Virus record (IMG/VR): IMGVR_UViG_3300006109_000018
Coordinates: 1-41,474 of that record
Origin: a virus
Length of the DNA: 41,474 bases
Direction: 5' to 3' (one strand)
Both the position numbers and the translations under genes were made by a program. Under the pieces are notes generated by a model that did not search any database, had not been told where the DNA came from, and was given only the letters and a program-made list of their open reading frames with translations. This document shows positions 6,306 to 14,478 of this stretch, one piece after another; position 1 is the stretch's first letter; the number at the start of each line of letters is the position of its first letter.

Positions 6306-6344
6306 TAGAATAAGGGCCTTTTCAATTTTTATTTAATCTCATTT

Positions 6345-9188
6345 ATGGCAAATCCAATATTACCAATCCAAAACGGCGCAAATCTGCCAGGTTTAGAGCG
6401 AGAGGACGATATCGACCAGGCTAAACAGCAAGATGCTGAAATGGATGCCTATGAGGAAGCCCTAGGGTTAGATCCTGAAGATGTCGAGCAAGAAGTTATT
6501 GAACTTGAAGATGGTTCAGTAATTGTCAATTTCCAAGAAAAACAAAGCCCGCTTAAAAATCCAGAATTTTATTCCAATTTGGCAGAAGAGCTAGACGAAT
6601 CTACTTTAGACTCTTTGGCAAATGAATATTTAGATTACATCGACGTTGATAAAGAAGCACGTAGTCAGCGTGACAAACAGTACGAAGAAGGACTGCGCCG
6701 TACAGGACTTGGAAAAGACGCCCCTGGTGGCGCAACATTTGACGGTGCATCAAAAGTAGTACACCCTGTTATGGCAGAAGCTTGTGTTGATTTTGCCGCA
6801 AGTTCTACCAAAGAATTATTGCCATCAGATGGCATTGTCAAATCAAATATTAAAGGTAATGACAATTTAAGCAAGTTAGAAGTTTCTAACCGTAAAGTTA
6901 ATTTCTTAAATTGGCAATTGACAGAACAAGTTCCAGAATACCGCGATGAAATGGAACAGTTGTTAACACAGCTTCCCCTTGGCGGATCACAATTTTTAAA
7001 ATGGCGCTATGATGACGAACAGCGTAGGCCAACTTGTGAATGGGTACCAATTGATAATATTATCCTGCCGTATTCCACAACAAACTTTTACACATCTCAG
7101 CGAGTAGCTGAGCAACAAGACATTACAGAAGATACGTATCAACAACGTATTGATTCTGGATTTTACCGTGATTTGGAAAACGCAGCATATACTTCAGATG
7201 CTCCTTTAACAGACCAAACACAATCTGAAAAAGCCAACGCAAAAATTGAAGGCAAAGAAGAGCCTTCTAAAAATATTGACGGTTTGCGTAGAATTTACGA
7301 AATCACTTGCTTTTTACGTTTAGAAGATGATGACCTTACCGATGGAAAACGTGCGCCGTATATTTTAATTATTGATGAGACCAGCAACAAAGTGTTGGCC
7401 TTGTATCGTAACTGGGAAGCGAATGATGAGAAACTCGAAAAACTGGATTGGTATGTTGAATTCAAATTCATTCCTTGGCGCGGTGCTTATGCTATTGGCT
7501 TGCCCCATCTTATTGGCGGTCTCTCTGCTGCTCTCACTGGCGCTCTACGTGCTTTGCTTGATGCTGCTCATATCAACAACTCTCAGACATTACTTAAACT
7601 CAAAACTGGACGAGTTAGTGGGCAATCTGACAGGATCGAACCAACTCAAGTAGTCGAAGTTGAAGCCGGTCCGGGGGTCGATGATGTTCGCAAGATTGCA
7701 ATGCCAATGCCGTTCAATCCTCCATCATCAGTATTGTTTGATTTGCTTGGTTGGTTGACAAACGCAGCTAAAGGCGTTGTTACTACTGCAGAAGAAAAGA
7801 TTTCTGAAGCTAACAGCCAAATGCCTGTTGGCACAACCCAAGCCCTTATTGAACAAGGTGCTAAAGTATTTTCTAGTATTCATGCTCGCCTGCACCGCAG
7901 TCAAGCAATGTCGCTTAAAATTATTTCGCGACTCAATCATTGGTATTTGCAGGAAATGGACAATCAGTCCGGCGAAGAAATTGAAGTTCGTGACTTTGCT
8001 TATAACAATGACATTCGACCTGTATCAGATCCTAACATTTTTTCTGAAACACAACGTCTTGCTCAAAACCAAGCCTTGTTACAAATGGCAACATCCGCGC
8101 CTCCAGGGATGTTTAACGTTCAAGCAGTTTACAAACGTGTTTTAAAACAACTTAAAGTTCCAGACGCAGAAGAAATATTGCCAAATCCGTTAGGTGCTAA
8201 TGAGTCTAACCCAGCATTAGAAAACGTTTCTATGACCATGGGTAGACCCGCCGCAGCATATCCAGATCAAGACCATATTGCCCACATTAAAATTCACCTC
8301 GAATATGCAAATAACCCAGCTTATGGTGGCAACCCTGTTATTGGGCCTACTTTTGCTCCTCATGCTTTAGAACACCTTAAACAACATTTAACACTGCATT
8401 ACTTGCAATCTATGCGCGGGTATGTTGCGCAAGCAGCTGGTGGGCGCGATACATTGGAATTGCATCAAGAAAAACCATTGGATCAAGCGGCCCAACAAGC
8501 TTTGGCTTTGGCATCCCAAATGGTAAACCAAGACTCACAACAAGATCTTGGCCCATATGTACAACAAATTCAAGCGTTGGCACAAAAAGTTGCTCAAGCT
8601 CAACAGCAACAGCAACAAAATGCCGCATTGGCCGATCCAACCTCTGCTGCAATTATTAAAACGCAAATGGCCGAAACACAACGCAAAACACAAGAAGCCC
8701 AAGCTAAATTACAAGCAGAATTGCAACAAGCTCAACAAAACTATCAACTTAAAGTTGCAGAATTACAGCAAAAAGTTGCAGAACTACAGGCTAAATACAC
8801 AACACAAACCAGCATTGACAACCAACGTAATGCTACCGATATTGCTATGGCCAATATCAACAACGCAGCAAAAGAGCGTGTGGCTATGATTACAGCTGGC
8901 GCGCAAATGGATCAGCAACAAGCCCAGCTTGAGCATGAACAGAATTTGTCTGCAATTGATGCGGTTCAAGCAGCCGATCAAGATATCCGCCAGCATGGTA
9001 TTGCGTTGCAACAAGCCACATTTAAGGCTCAAGCAGATCAAGTGGCGCAACAAGCTCAGCAACAACATGATGCTGCTCTAGCTCAACAACAACACGAACA
9101 ACAAATGCAGCAACAATCGTTTCAAGAACAAAACCAAGCAACTCAACAACCAGAATCACAACAAACACCCCCTACAGGAGCACAATAA
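6345..9188 (+). CDS. Portal protein (long form with Q-rich coiled-coil tail)
   Basis: 947-aa portal forming the head vertex through which DNA is packaged. The N-terminal acidic region is followed by a conserved portal-like segment (GGATFDGASKVVHPVMAEAC, about 127-146; ELLPSDGIVKSNI) and the wing/stem domain (SGQSDRIEPTQVVEVEAG, AKGVVTTAEEKISEANSQMP). From about residue 720 the protein becomes a very Gln/Ala-rich coiled coil (AQQQQQQNAAL, QQAQLEHEQNLS) ending QQTPPTGAQ. Podoviral portals are often near 700-760 residues, so this tail is extra. It may be the helical barrel that projects into the capsid, as in P22. It lies directly after terL and is followed by a TAATG-coupled small gene. Confidence 0.9.
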   Translation: MANPILPIQNGANLPGLEREDDIDQAKQQDAEMDAYEEALGLDPEDVEQEVIELEDGSVIVNFQEKQSPLKNPEFYSNLAEELDESTLDSLANEYLDYIDVDKEARSQRDKQYEEGLRRTGLGKDAPGGATFDGASKVVHPVMAEACVDFAASSTKELLPSDGIVKSNIKGNDNLSKLEVSNRKVNFLNWQLTEQVPEYRDEMEQLLTQLPLGGSQFLKWRYDDEQRRPTCEWVPIDNIILPYSTTNFYTSQRVAEQQDITEDTYQQRIDSGFYRDLENAAYTSDAPLTDQTQSEKANAKIEGKEEPSKNIDGLRRIYEITCFLRLEDDDLTDGKRAPYILIIDETSNKVLALYRNWEANDEKLEKLDWYVEFKFIPWRGAYAIGLPHLIGGLSAALTGALRALLDAAHINNSQTLLKLKTGRVSGQSDRIEPTQVVEVEAGPGVDDVRKIAMPMPFNPPSSVLFDLLGWLTNAAKGVVTTAEEKISEANSQMPVGTTQALIEQGAKVFSSIHARLHRSQAMSLKIISRLNHWYLQEMDNQSGEEIEVRDFAYNNDIRPVSDPNIFSETQRLAQNQALLQMATSAPPGMFNVQAVYKRVLKQLKVPDAEEILPNPLGANESNPALENVSMTMGRPAAAYPDQDHIAHIKIHLEYANNPAYGGNPVIGPTFAPHALEHLKQHLTLHYLQSMRGYVAQAAGGRDTLELHQEKPLDQAAQQALALASQMVNQDSQQDLGPYVQQIQALAQKVAQAQQQQQQNAALADPTSAAIIKTQMAETQRKTQEAQAKLQAELQQAQQNYQLKVAELQQKVAELQAKYTTQTSIDNQRNATDIAMANINNAAKERVAMITAGAQMDQQQAQLEHEQNLSAIDAVQAADQDIRQHGIALQQATFKAQADQVAQQAQQQHDAALAQQQHEQQMQQQSFQEQNQATQQPESQQTPPTGAQ

Positions 9189-9412
9189 TGGCAAAAAACC
9201 CACAAGACGGCGGCGAATTAGGTTTCCGTAAGACATACAAAATGACTGGAACACCAGGAAATGCTGGCGGACCTGGCGAAAAAACAATTGACCAAGGAAC
9301 ATCTGGCAGCAAGCGTTCAAATAACGCAGTTTTAAACCAAAACAAGGTTAAATCTTCTAAAGTTGGACCAGATAAGAACTTAAATGACATCGGCGGCGGA
9401 AATTTCTACTAA
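9188..9412 (+). CDS. Hypothetical 74-aa Gly/Lys-rich protein
   Basis: Starts MAKNPQDGGELGFRKTYKMT and ends NLNDIGGGNFY; rich in Gly, Asn, Lys and Pro with no hydrophobic core, so probably disordered. Its ATG overlaps the portal stop (TAATG), implying coupled expression with the portal. Possibly a minor head protein. No family is recognised. It ends just before promoter element 3. Confidence 0.75.
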   Translation: MAKNPQDGGELGFRKTYKMTGTPGNAGGPGEKTIDQGTSGSKRSNNAVLNQNKVKSSKVGPDKNLNDIGGGNFY

Positions 9413-9414
9413 TT

Positions 9415-9446
9415 TTAGGGCGGATTTTCTTCTGCTAGCGTATTAG
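9415..9446 (+). promoter_or_regulatory. Phage promoter element 3 (AGGGCG-N18-TATTAG)
   Basis: TTAGGGCG at 9415-9422 and TATTAG at 9441-9446, 24 nt start to start. The next gene's ATG at 9454 lies exactly 7 nt after TATTAG, so the predicted transcription start falls at or next to the start codon (leaderless mRNA). Confidence 0.8.
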
Positions 9447-9453
9447 TGAAAAC

Positions 9454-9645
9454 ATGAAGGACTTTATTTCTGAAATTATTGCGCGAACGCGCGATGAGCA
9501 GGCAAAATTGGCGGAAACCCTCACCGCTGGAAATAATGTCAACTCTTTTGATGATTACCAGCGTTTAGTTGGTCGATTTGAAGGTTTTAAAGAAGTATTA
9601 GGCATTATTGACGAAATTTTGAGGGAAGACGAAGAAGATCTGTAA
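9454..9645 (+). CDS. Hypothetical 63-aa helical protein
   Basis: MKDFISEIIARTRDEQAKLA...EVLGIIDEILREDEEDL: a short, strongly helical acidic protein, probably a coiled coil. It has no Shine-Dalgarno; its ATG lies 7 nt after the TATTAG promoter box, so leaderless translation is predicted. It is the first gene of the GroES/scaffold/capsid transcription unit. No family assigned. Similar small helical proteins near portal genes can be head-assembly helpers (inference). Confidence 0.75.
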   Translation: MKDFISEIIARTRDEQAKLAETLTAGNNVNSFDDYQRLVGRFEGFKEVLGIIDEILREDEEDL

Positions 9646-9665
9646 AGATCATAGGAGATTGCCGG

Positions 9666-10106
9666 ATGGCATTTGATTTAAGTAGTAGGGACGAGCCAGA
9701 TACAAGATCAGAACTAGAATGTTTTCCTGAGATTGACCCTGGAATTGATGTTGCTGGGGACCGAGTATTGGTGCAGTTACGCCGAGAAAAGAACACTAGC
9801 AAAGGTGGCATCATACTAGTAGATGAAACCAAACAAACGTTACGTTTCAATGAGACTGTAGCTAAAGTACGCCAAATTGGCCCTCTAGCATATAAGTCGC
9901 CAGATAACCTTGAGCCTTGGATTGAAGGCCCGTGGTGTAAAGAAGGCGATTTGGTTAGAACAATTAAGTACGGTGGTGATCGTTTTGTTGTTAATCCGGA
10001 TGATGAAGGCGCCCCTGTGGTGTTTATCACAATCCAAGCACGTGAAGTCATTTCTCGCATTAAGTCTTTTGAGGCTGCGCAGAAAATGAAAGCGTTTGTA
10101 GACTAA
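9666..10106 (+). CDS. Phage-encoded GroES-like co-chaperonin
   Basis: 146-aa GroES/Cpn10-family protein. After a variable 25-residue N-terminus, IDVAGDRVLVQLRREKN starts the beta-barrel. The segment TSKGGIILVDE corresponds to the GroEL-binding mobile loop, whose hydrophobic GGI(I/V)L tripeptide is retained. Later strands include AKVRQIGP, EGDLVRTIKYGGDRFVV and a C-terminal strand. It would replace host GroES on host GroEL to fold the capsid protein, as T4 gp31 does. It lies between portal and scaffold, which fits that role. The ribosome binding site is AGGAG, 10 nt upstream. Confidence 0.85.
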   Translation: MAFDLSSRDEPDTRSELECFPEIDPGIDVAGDRVLVQLRREKNTSKGGIILVDETKQTLRFNETVAKVRQIGPLAYKSPDNLEPWIEGPWCKEGDLVRTIKYGGDRFVVNPDDEGAPVVFITIQAREVISRIKSFEAAQKMKAFVD

Positions 10107-10123
10107 CTTTGTAGAAAGTAAAT

Positions 10124-11128
10124 ATGGTAGAAAATAAAGATGTTCCTGTCAAGGAACTAGAAGATGGAAGTGCGCTGGTAGCACTTGAAATGGTACCAGA
10201 TCCTCTTGCTGATGCTGATGAAGAAACAGACGGCGGCAAAAAGAAAAAAGTTAAAGACGATGTAGAGTCCCATGATGAAGATCATGATGATGAACACGGC
10301 AATGAGCAAGATGATGAGCCAAACGAAGGCGAAACGGAAGAAGAGCGAGAGCAAATCCGTGAAGCCCGCAGAGAAGAACGCAAACTCAAAAAAGAATTAA
10401 AGAGACAGCGTGAGATTTCTGCAAAAAACAAAATTAGTGCTCTTGAGCGACGTAATGAAGAATTAGCAAGACGATTAGCTGCGGTAGAAAATACAGCTTC
10501 ATCTTACCAATTTGCACAACTTGATAAAGCCATCGAAGACGAGGCCACCAAAGTTGAGTATGCAAAAATGATGATGCTAAAAGCAGCTCAGGCTAATGAC
10601 GCAGCAGCGCAAATAGAGTATTTAGAGCAGTTGACAGACGCTAAACAGCGTTTGCAACAAGTTCAGCATTACAAGAAACAACAAGTTGAGACTGCACAGT
10701 CACCTAAGCAAAACGTTCCGAATCCTGTTACAACAGAGGTTCAACAAAATGCCACAAAATGGCTAAAACGTAATTCTTGGTATGACCCGCAGGCTCGAGA
10801 TACAGATAGTAGAATTGCCAAAGTAGTTGACCAAGAACTAGCAGCCGATGGTTGGGATCCTTCTGATCCTGAGTATTGGGATGAGCTAGATAGTCGTTTA
10901 ACGACTCGTTTACCACATCGGTATACATCAAAAGGGTCTTCAAGCAAACGTGCAAACCCATCGGCTTCTAGCCGTGTGGCAAATGCATCAGCATCAAAGC
11001 CTGGCACCATTACGTTAAGTCGTGATCGTGTTCAAGCAATTAAAGATGCTGGAGCTTGGGATGATGTAGAAAAACGAAACAAAATGATTCGTGCGTATCA
11101 ATCGTACGATCGTGCTAATAAAGGTTAA
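10124..11128 (+). CDS. Capsid scaffolding protein
   Basis: 334-aa acidic protein with a disordered D/E-rich N-terminus (DDVESHDEDHDDEHGNEQDD), a long charged coiled coil (residues about 75-125, REERKLKKELKRQREIS) and a basic C-terminal segment (ITLSRDRVQAIKDAGAW, then KMIRAYQSYDRANKG). This composition and position just before the capsid genes are typical of scaffolds, which guide capsid assembly and then leave. The basic C-terminus would be the coat-binding part by analogy with P22 (inference). No protease gene is seen next to it. Confidence 0.85.
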   Translation: MVENKDVPVKELEDGSALVALEMVPDPLADADEETDGGKKKKVKDDVESHDEDHDDEHGNEQDDEPNEGETEEEREQIREARREERKLKKELKRQREISAKNKISALERRNEELARRLAAVENTASSYQFAQLDKAIEDEATKVEYAKMMMLKAAQANDAAAQIEYLEQLTDAKQRLQQVQHYKKQQVETAQSPKQNVPNPVTTEVQQNATKWLKRNSWYDPQARDTDSRIAKVVDQELAADGWDPSDPEYWDELDSRLTTRLPHRYTSKGSSSKRANPSASSRVANASASKPGTITLSRDRVQAIKDAGAWDDVEKRNKMIRAYQSYDRANKG

Positions 11129-11691
11129 TGAAAATGGCAAATACAAGAATTAAACGTGACTTAGATGATCGCTTAGCCGATCGAGCACAAGAAGTAATGG
11201 AGCGAGCATTAACTGCAGCTCCCGATGATATCGCACGTCGTGAACGCCTTGAAGCGTTTAGAGACAAGTGGGCAAATAGTGCGTTGCCCGAATTGGAAAA
11301 CGGGATTATCCCTGGATTCCATTTATGTTGGTTGTCAACAACCAATACTTACGACAGTATCGACAAACGTATGGCATTGGGTTATGAGCCAGTTAAAGCC
11401 TCAGAATTAGGAATAGGCTTTGAAGGACTAGGCAAGATGAGCTCGGGCAAGTTTGAAGGCTGTGTTAGTTGTAACGAAATGGTTCTCTTCAAATTACCAG
11501 AGGACGTTTACCAAGAAGTGATGCGCATGCTCCATCTCGAGGATCCTCTCGAGCACCAACGCAATATTACGTCACAAGTTCGTGATACTGCGCAGGGTAA
11601 TAAGGGCGGACGTTCAGTCTTGGAAGGCGGGCTTTTGGAGATGGAAAAGGAAACCGCAAAAGCGAATAACAAAAACATTCGTTTCTCTTAA
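11128..11691 (+). CDS. Hypothetical head-region protein, 187 aa
   Basis: The start overlaps the scaffold stop (TAATG); a second Met at 11134 (MANTRIKRDL) is an alternative. The N-terminal half is helical and charged (LADRAQEVMERALTAAP), and the centre has GIIPGFHLCWLSTTNTYDSI and FEGLGKMSSGKFEGCVSCNE with a C-x2-C pair. The C-terminus is charged (EMEKETAKANNKNIRFS). It is conserved in position between scaffold and capsid genes, so a structural or assembly role is likely. No family name can be given with confidence. Confidence 0.78.
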   Translation: MKMANTRIKRDLDDRLADRAQEVMERALTAAPDDIARRERLEAFRDKWANSALPELENGIIPGFHLCWLSTTNTYDSIDKRMALGYEPVKASELGIGFEGLGKMSSGKFEGCVSCNEMVLFKLPEDVYQEVMRMLHLEDPLEHQRNITSQVRDTAQGNKGGRSVLEGGLLEMEKETAKANNKNIRFS

Positions 11692-11720
11692 CATTCTTCA
11701 AAACACAAAGGATAAAATAG

Positions 11721-12383
11721 ATGTCTACGACATTCCAACCTTTTGGTCTGAAGCCAGCTTACCACCCAAGTGGTTTAGATCGTGCAACCCAATTTGTTGG
11801 CACAAACAGCTTCCAAGCTGCTACTGACAACACATACAATGCACCATACGGTCTTACAACAGGTCAGGCTTTTTACCAATACCAACCAGTAGCAATTAAC
11901 ACTTCTGGTCAGTTAATTCCAGCTCCTACTTTAGCAGCAACAGGCCGCATGTTCGGCGTATTTGATGGCGTTGAGTTCACAGACTCACAAGGTCGTCGCT
12001 CTGTAGCTAAATGGGCTTCTAAAGCAACATTAGATGCTTCTACACAAATCATTTTCTGGCTCTTCACAGATCCAGCTATGGTTTATGAAGCTCAAGTAAA
12101 CGGTTCTGTTCTCCCAACAGCAATCGGTCAAGAGTATAACTTTGACGCAACCAACAATGCTACAACCGGTTATTCAATCGGCAACGGCGGCGCAGGTTTC
12201 TCGACAACAGCATTGGCAGCTACATCTGTAGCTCTCGGCGCTCAAGGTCAAGTTAAAGTGGTTGGACTCGGACGTGAAGTAGCTTACCCAACAGGTCAAA
12301 CAAATGCCTGGGGCGACACTTACACAATCGTTCAAGTTCAAATTGCTAACAGCCAAATCGTCGCTCCGTCGATCTCGGTTTAA
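11721..12383 (+). CDS. Putative head decoration/stabilisation protein
   Basis: 220-aa Gly/Ala/Thr-rich, beta-type protein (MSTTFQPFGLKPAYHPSG...). It contains GRMFGVFDGVEFTDSQGRRS, a central strand segment (TQIIFWLFTDPAMVYEAQ) and a C-terminal strand (DTYTIVQVQIANSQIV). It lies directly before the major capsid protein with good ribosome binding sites on both genes, and its codon usage (strong preference for a few codons) resembles the capsid gene, suggesting high expression. Placement suggests a capsid decoration protein. This is inference from order and composition. Confidence 0.68.
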   Translation: MSTTFQPFGLKPAYHPSGLDRATQFVGTNSFQAATDNTYNAPYGLTTGQAFYQYQPVAINTSGQLIPAPTLAATGRMFGVFDGVEFTDSQGRRSVAKWASKATLDASTQIIFWLFTDPAMVYEAQVNGSVLPTAIGQEYNFDATNNATTGYSIGNGGAGFSTTALAATSVALGAQGQVKVVGLGREVAYPTGQTNAWGDTYTIVQVQIANSQIVAPSISV

Positions 12384-12406
12384 TTAACGAAAGAAAGGAC
12401 TAAAAC

Positions 12407-13324
12407 ATGGCAACCCCAATGCGCAGTACCGACTTTCGTGCGGTAGTCGAACCGATTATCAACGAAGTCTTTGATGGTGTATACGAACAGCGCTCTGACG
12501 AGTGGAAAGGTTTCGTAGAACAGATCCAAGGTATCCCACGTAACTACCATGAAGAAGTAATGCTCTTCGGTATGAACGCAGCTCCTGCAATGCCCGATGG
12601 CACTCCAGTTAGCTACGATCAAGGTGGTACTTTGTACATCACCCGTTTCATCTACCAAATCTATGGCTTGGCATACGCTTTGACCAAAGTTTTGATGGAA
12701 GACGGCGATCACATCCGTATCGGTAGCACATTCGCTAAGCACTTGGCTCAATCTATGATTGAAACCAAAGAAACATTGTGCGCTAACTTGTTGAACTTTG
12801 CGTTCACAGCTGGCTACACAGGTGGCGATGGTGTTACATTGATCAACACAGCACACCCAATCGCTAACGGCGCAACTTACAGCAACCAGCTCTCAACAGC
12901 TGCAGCTTTAAGCCAAACTTCTGTTGAGCAAATGCTCATTCAGATCCGTTCAGCAGTTGACAACAACGGTAAGCGTATCCGTTTGAAGGCTGAGCAGTTA
13001 GTTGTTCCACCAGCACTCGAGTTCCAGTCAGAAGTAATTCTGAAGTCTGTTCTCCGTTCTGGTACAGCTGACAATGATTTGAACCCAATCAAATCAACAG
13101 GCATGTTGCCTAAAGGAACGCACGTGGTTACACGTTTGTCCTCTAGCAAAGCTTGGTGGGTTCAGACTGATGCTGAAAATGGCTTGATGCTCGTAATGCG
13201 TCGTCCTATGGAAAAAAGTATGGAGGGGGATTTTGAGACAGATAGCATGCGCTACAAAGCAACTGAGCGTTACAGCACAGGTTGGCACGATCCACGCAAC
13301 ATCTACGGCACAGCTGGCTTGTAA
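12407..13324 (+). CDS. Major capsid protein
   Basis: 305-aa protein beginning MATPMRSTDFRAVVEPIINE. Features consistent with an HK97-fold capsid subunit: an N-terminal helix, a DQGG...TRF hinge-like segment (about 68-80), a spine-helix-like region (FAKHLAQSMIETKETLCANL), the substrate-like 'NTAHPIANGATYSN', a P-domain-like part (VEQMLIQIRSAVDNNGKRIR, LVVPPALEFQSE) and a C-terminal GWHDPRNIYGTAGL. It follows the scaffold and decoration genes, has a strong ribosome binding site (GAAAGGAC) and has codon usage typical of a highly expressed gene. A strong terminator follows. Confidence 0.88.
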   Translation: MATPMRSTDFRAVVEPIINEVFDGVYEQRSDEWKGFVEQIQGIPRNYHEEVMLFGMNAAPAMPDGTPVSYDQGGTLYITRFIYQIYGLAYALTKVLMEDGDHIRIGSTFAKHLAQSMIETKETLCANLLNFAFTAGYTGGDGVTLINTAHPIANGATYSNQLSTAAALSQTSVEQMLIQIRSAVDNNGKRIRLKAEQLVVPPALEFQSEVILKSVLRSGTADNDLNPIKSTGMLPKGTHVVTRLSSSKAWWVQTDAENGLMLVMRRPMEKSMEGDFETDSMRYKATERYSTGWHDPRNIYGTAGL

Positions 13325-13352
13325 TCCAAATCCAGTAATGTTGTAAAATAGT

Positions 13353-13383
13353 AAAACAGCCACTTCACAAGAGTGGCTGTTTT
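13353..13383. terminator. Bidirectional intrinsic terminator after the capsid gene
   Basis: A perfect 12-bp stem (AAAACAGCCACT at 13353-13364 pairing with AGTGGCTGTTTT at 13372-13383) with a 7-nt loop. A-run on one side and T-run on the other allow termination in both directions. It would stop late transcription after the capsid gene and isolates the HNH gene. Confidence 0.88.
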
Positions 13384-13387
13384 CATG

Positions 13388-13393
13388 TATAAT
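13388..13393 (+). promoter_or_regulatory. Possible -10 box for the HNH gene
   Basis: TATAAT at 13388-13393 ends 6 nt before the HNH gene ATG, and no ribosome binding site is present between them. If used, the HNH transcript would also be leaderless. No good -35 hexamer is seen: the upstream region is the terminator stem. Confidence 0.4.
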
Positions 13394-13399
13394 ATTGGT

Positions 13400-13876
13400 A
13401 TGAAATTAATTTCACGACAACAGGCAATTGAGCAAAAGTTAACCAGATATTACACTGGTGAACCATGCAAACACGGCCATGTTGCAGAAAAATTATTAAG
13501 CAATAGAACTTGTGTTGAATGTTTATTAATTAAAAAACATGAAAGATCACAAAGACCAGATGTAAAAGCTTTAGATTTAAACAGATTAAATAAACACGAT
13601 AAAGCAAATCCACATAAAAAAGTAGCCCGTACTCGTAAGCGTCAAGCTGCATTATTACAAAGAGTTCCAAAATGGCTAACAGAATCTGAGCTTCGTATGA
13701 TCGAAGCCAAATACTCTTTAGCAGCCATGCTCACGCGCGAGACTGGCATTATTCACCATGTTGACCACATTATTCCCCTACAAGGCAAAAAAGTGTCCGG
13801 TTTACATGTGTTTTCTAATCTGCGGGTCATCCCTGGCACAGATAACGTAAAAAAGTCAAATAGCTACCAAATTTAG
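13400..13876 (+). CDS. HNH homing endonuclease with zinc finger
   Basis: 158-aa free-standing homing endonuclease. The N-terminal treble-clef-like finger has C23, H27, C38 and C41 (YYTGEPCKHGHVAEKLLSNR, then TCVEC). The C-terminal HNH domain has GIIHHVDHIIPLQ (His-His, Asp and His metal/catalytic residues), then LHVFSNLRVIPGTDNVKKSN. Such enzymes cut alleles lacking the gene and spread by repair. It lies between the capsid gene terminator and promoter element 4, and its stop codon TAG forms part of the promoter's TTTAGGGCG box. The A/T-rich codon usage differs from the capsid gene and suggests later acquisition. The start at 13400 (MKLISRQQAIEQ) is preferred; an upstream GTG lies inside the terminator. 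Confidence 0.88.
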   Translation: MKLISRQQAIEQKLTRYYTGEPCKHGHVAEKLLSNRTCVECLLIKKHERSQRPDVKALDLNRLNKHDKANPHKKVARTRKRQAALLQRVPKWLTESELRMIEAKYSLAAMLTRETGIIHHVDHIIPLQGKKVSGLHVFSNLRVIPGTDNVKKSNSYQI

Positions 13877-13904
13877 GGCGGATTTTTTGCCCGTTGCGTA
13901 TTAG
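13873..13904 (+). promoter_or_regulatory. Phage promoter element 4 (AGGGCG-N18-TATTAG)
   Basis: TTAGGGCG at 13873-13880 and TATTAG at 13899-13904, with 24 nt start to start. The box overlaps the stop codon of the HNH gene. It would drive the fibre/adhesin cluster after the terminator at 13353. Confidence 0.8.
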
Positions 13905-13909
13905 TAAGT

Positions 13910-14004
13910 ATGAGGAAGAATAATCCCATTCTGACCGCCGACCCTTCCCGGCAGGACGCACTCAGAGACAGCTTGGGATACCCACTGAGACCAAGGAACA
14001 GAAC
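13910..14004 (+). other. Leader before the fibre cluster, with a possible leaderless short ORF
   Basis: This 95-nt stretch follows promoter element 4 and is richer in G/C than its surroundings. An ATG at 13910, 5 nt after TATTAG, opens a 53-codon frame (MRKNNPILTADPSRQDAL...) ending at 14071 inside the next gene in another frame. It could be a small leaderless protein or just an untranslated leader that carries the ribosome binding site (AAGGAAC) of the 14005 gene. Evidence is weak either way. Confidence 0.35.
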
Positions 14005-14457
14005 ATGTCAACCACATTTACCGCGCCCATTCGCATCAACAAGCGCAATAACCCAACAAACAATGGCGTAATCGCCCCAGACAACACTGGCGCAGCAGAA
14101 TGCACAGTACAAGCCCCTATCGTTGGTGGCGTAGCTACAGTTGTTGTACTACCAGCTGGTTCAATCATCGCTAACGTACGTGACTATGTTACTACAGCGG
14201 CTGGCACACCTAGTGCAACAAACGTTACCGTTGCTGGTACAGCAGTTGGCACATTGTCCGACGCTGCTGGTGTAAACACAATCACTTTTGCTTCAGGTTC
14301 TGCTGCAGTTGCCCTTTTGGCAAACGTTGGTACATCTGACGTAGCAGTTAGCTATACAGCTGGCGCAAGCGCAGTTGGTACATTTAGCGTAACTTACACA
14401 CCACGTAACATCAACGGCACAATTACTCCATACGGTTCTGGTTTAACAAACTCCTAA
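14005..14457 (+). CDS. Hypothetical virion-associated 150-aa protein
   Basis: Ala/Thr/Val/Gly-rich beta protein (MSTTFTAPIRINKRNNPTNN, later VATVVVLPAGSIIANVRDYV and VTVAGTAVGTLSDAAGVNTI). It looks like a one-domain beta-sandwich and is the first gene after promoter element 4. No family is recognised. Its abundance-type codon usage and location before a set of fibre genes suggest a virion component such as a decoration or spike-base protein. Confidence 0.72.
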   Translation: MSTTFTAPIRINKRNNPTNNGVIAPDNTGAAECTVQAPIVGGVATVVVLPAGSIIANVRDYVTTAAGTPSATNVTVAGTAVGTLSDAAGVNTITFASGSAAVALLANVGTSDVAVSYTAGASAVGTFSVTYTPRNINGTITPYGSGLTNS

Positions 14458-14478
14458 TTTAACTCTTAGGGAGTAACC

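Noticed and set aside
7372-8145. Alternate-frame reading frames inside the portal gene (7372-7653 with membrane-like Leu runs; 7777-8145)
   Set aside because: No ribosome binding sites and they lie fully inside the portal, whose product is well supported.
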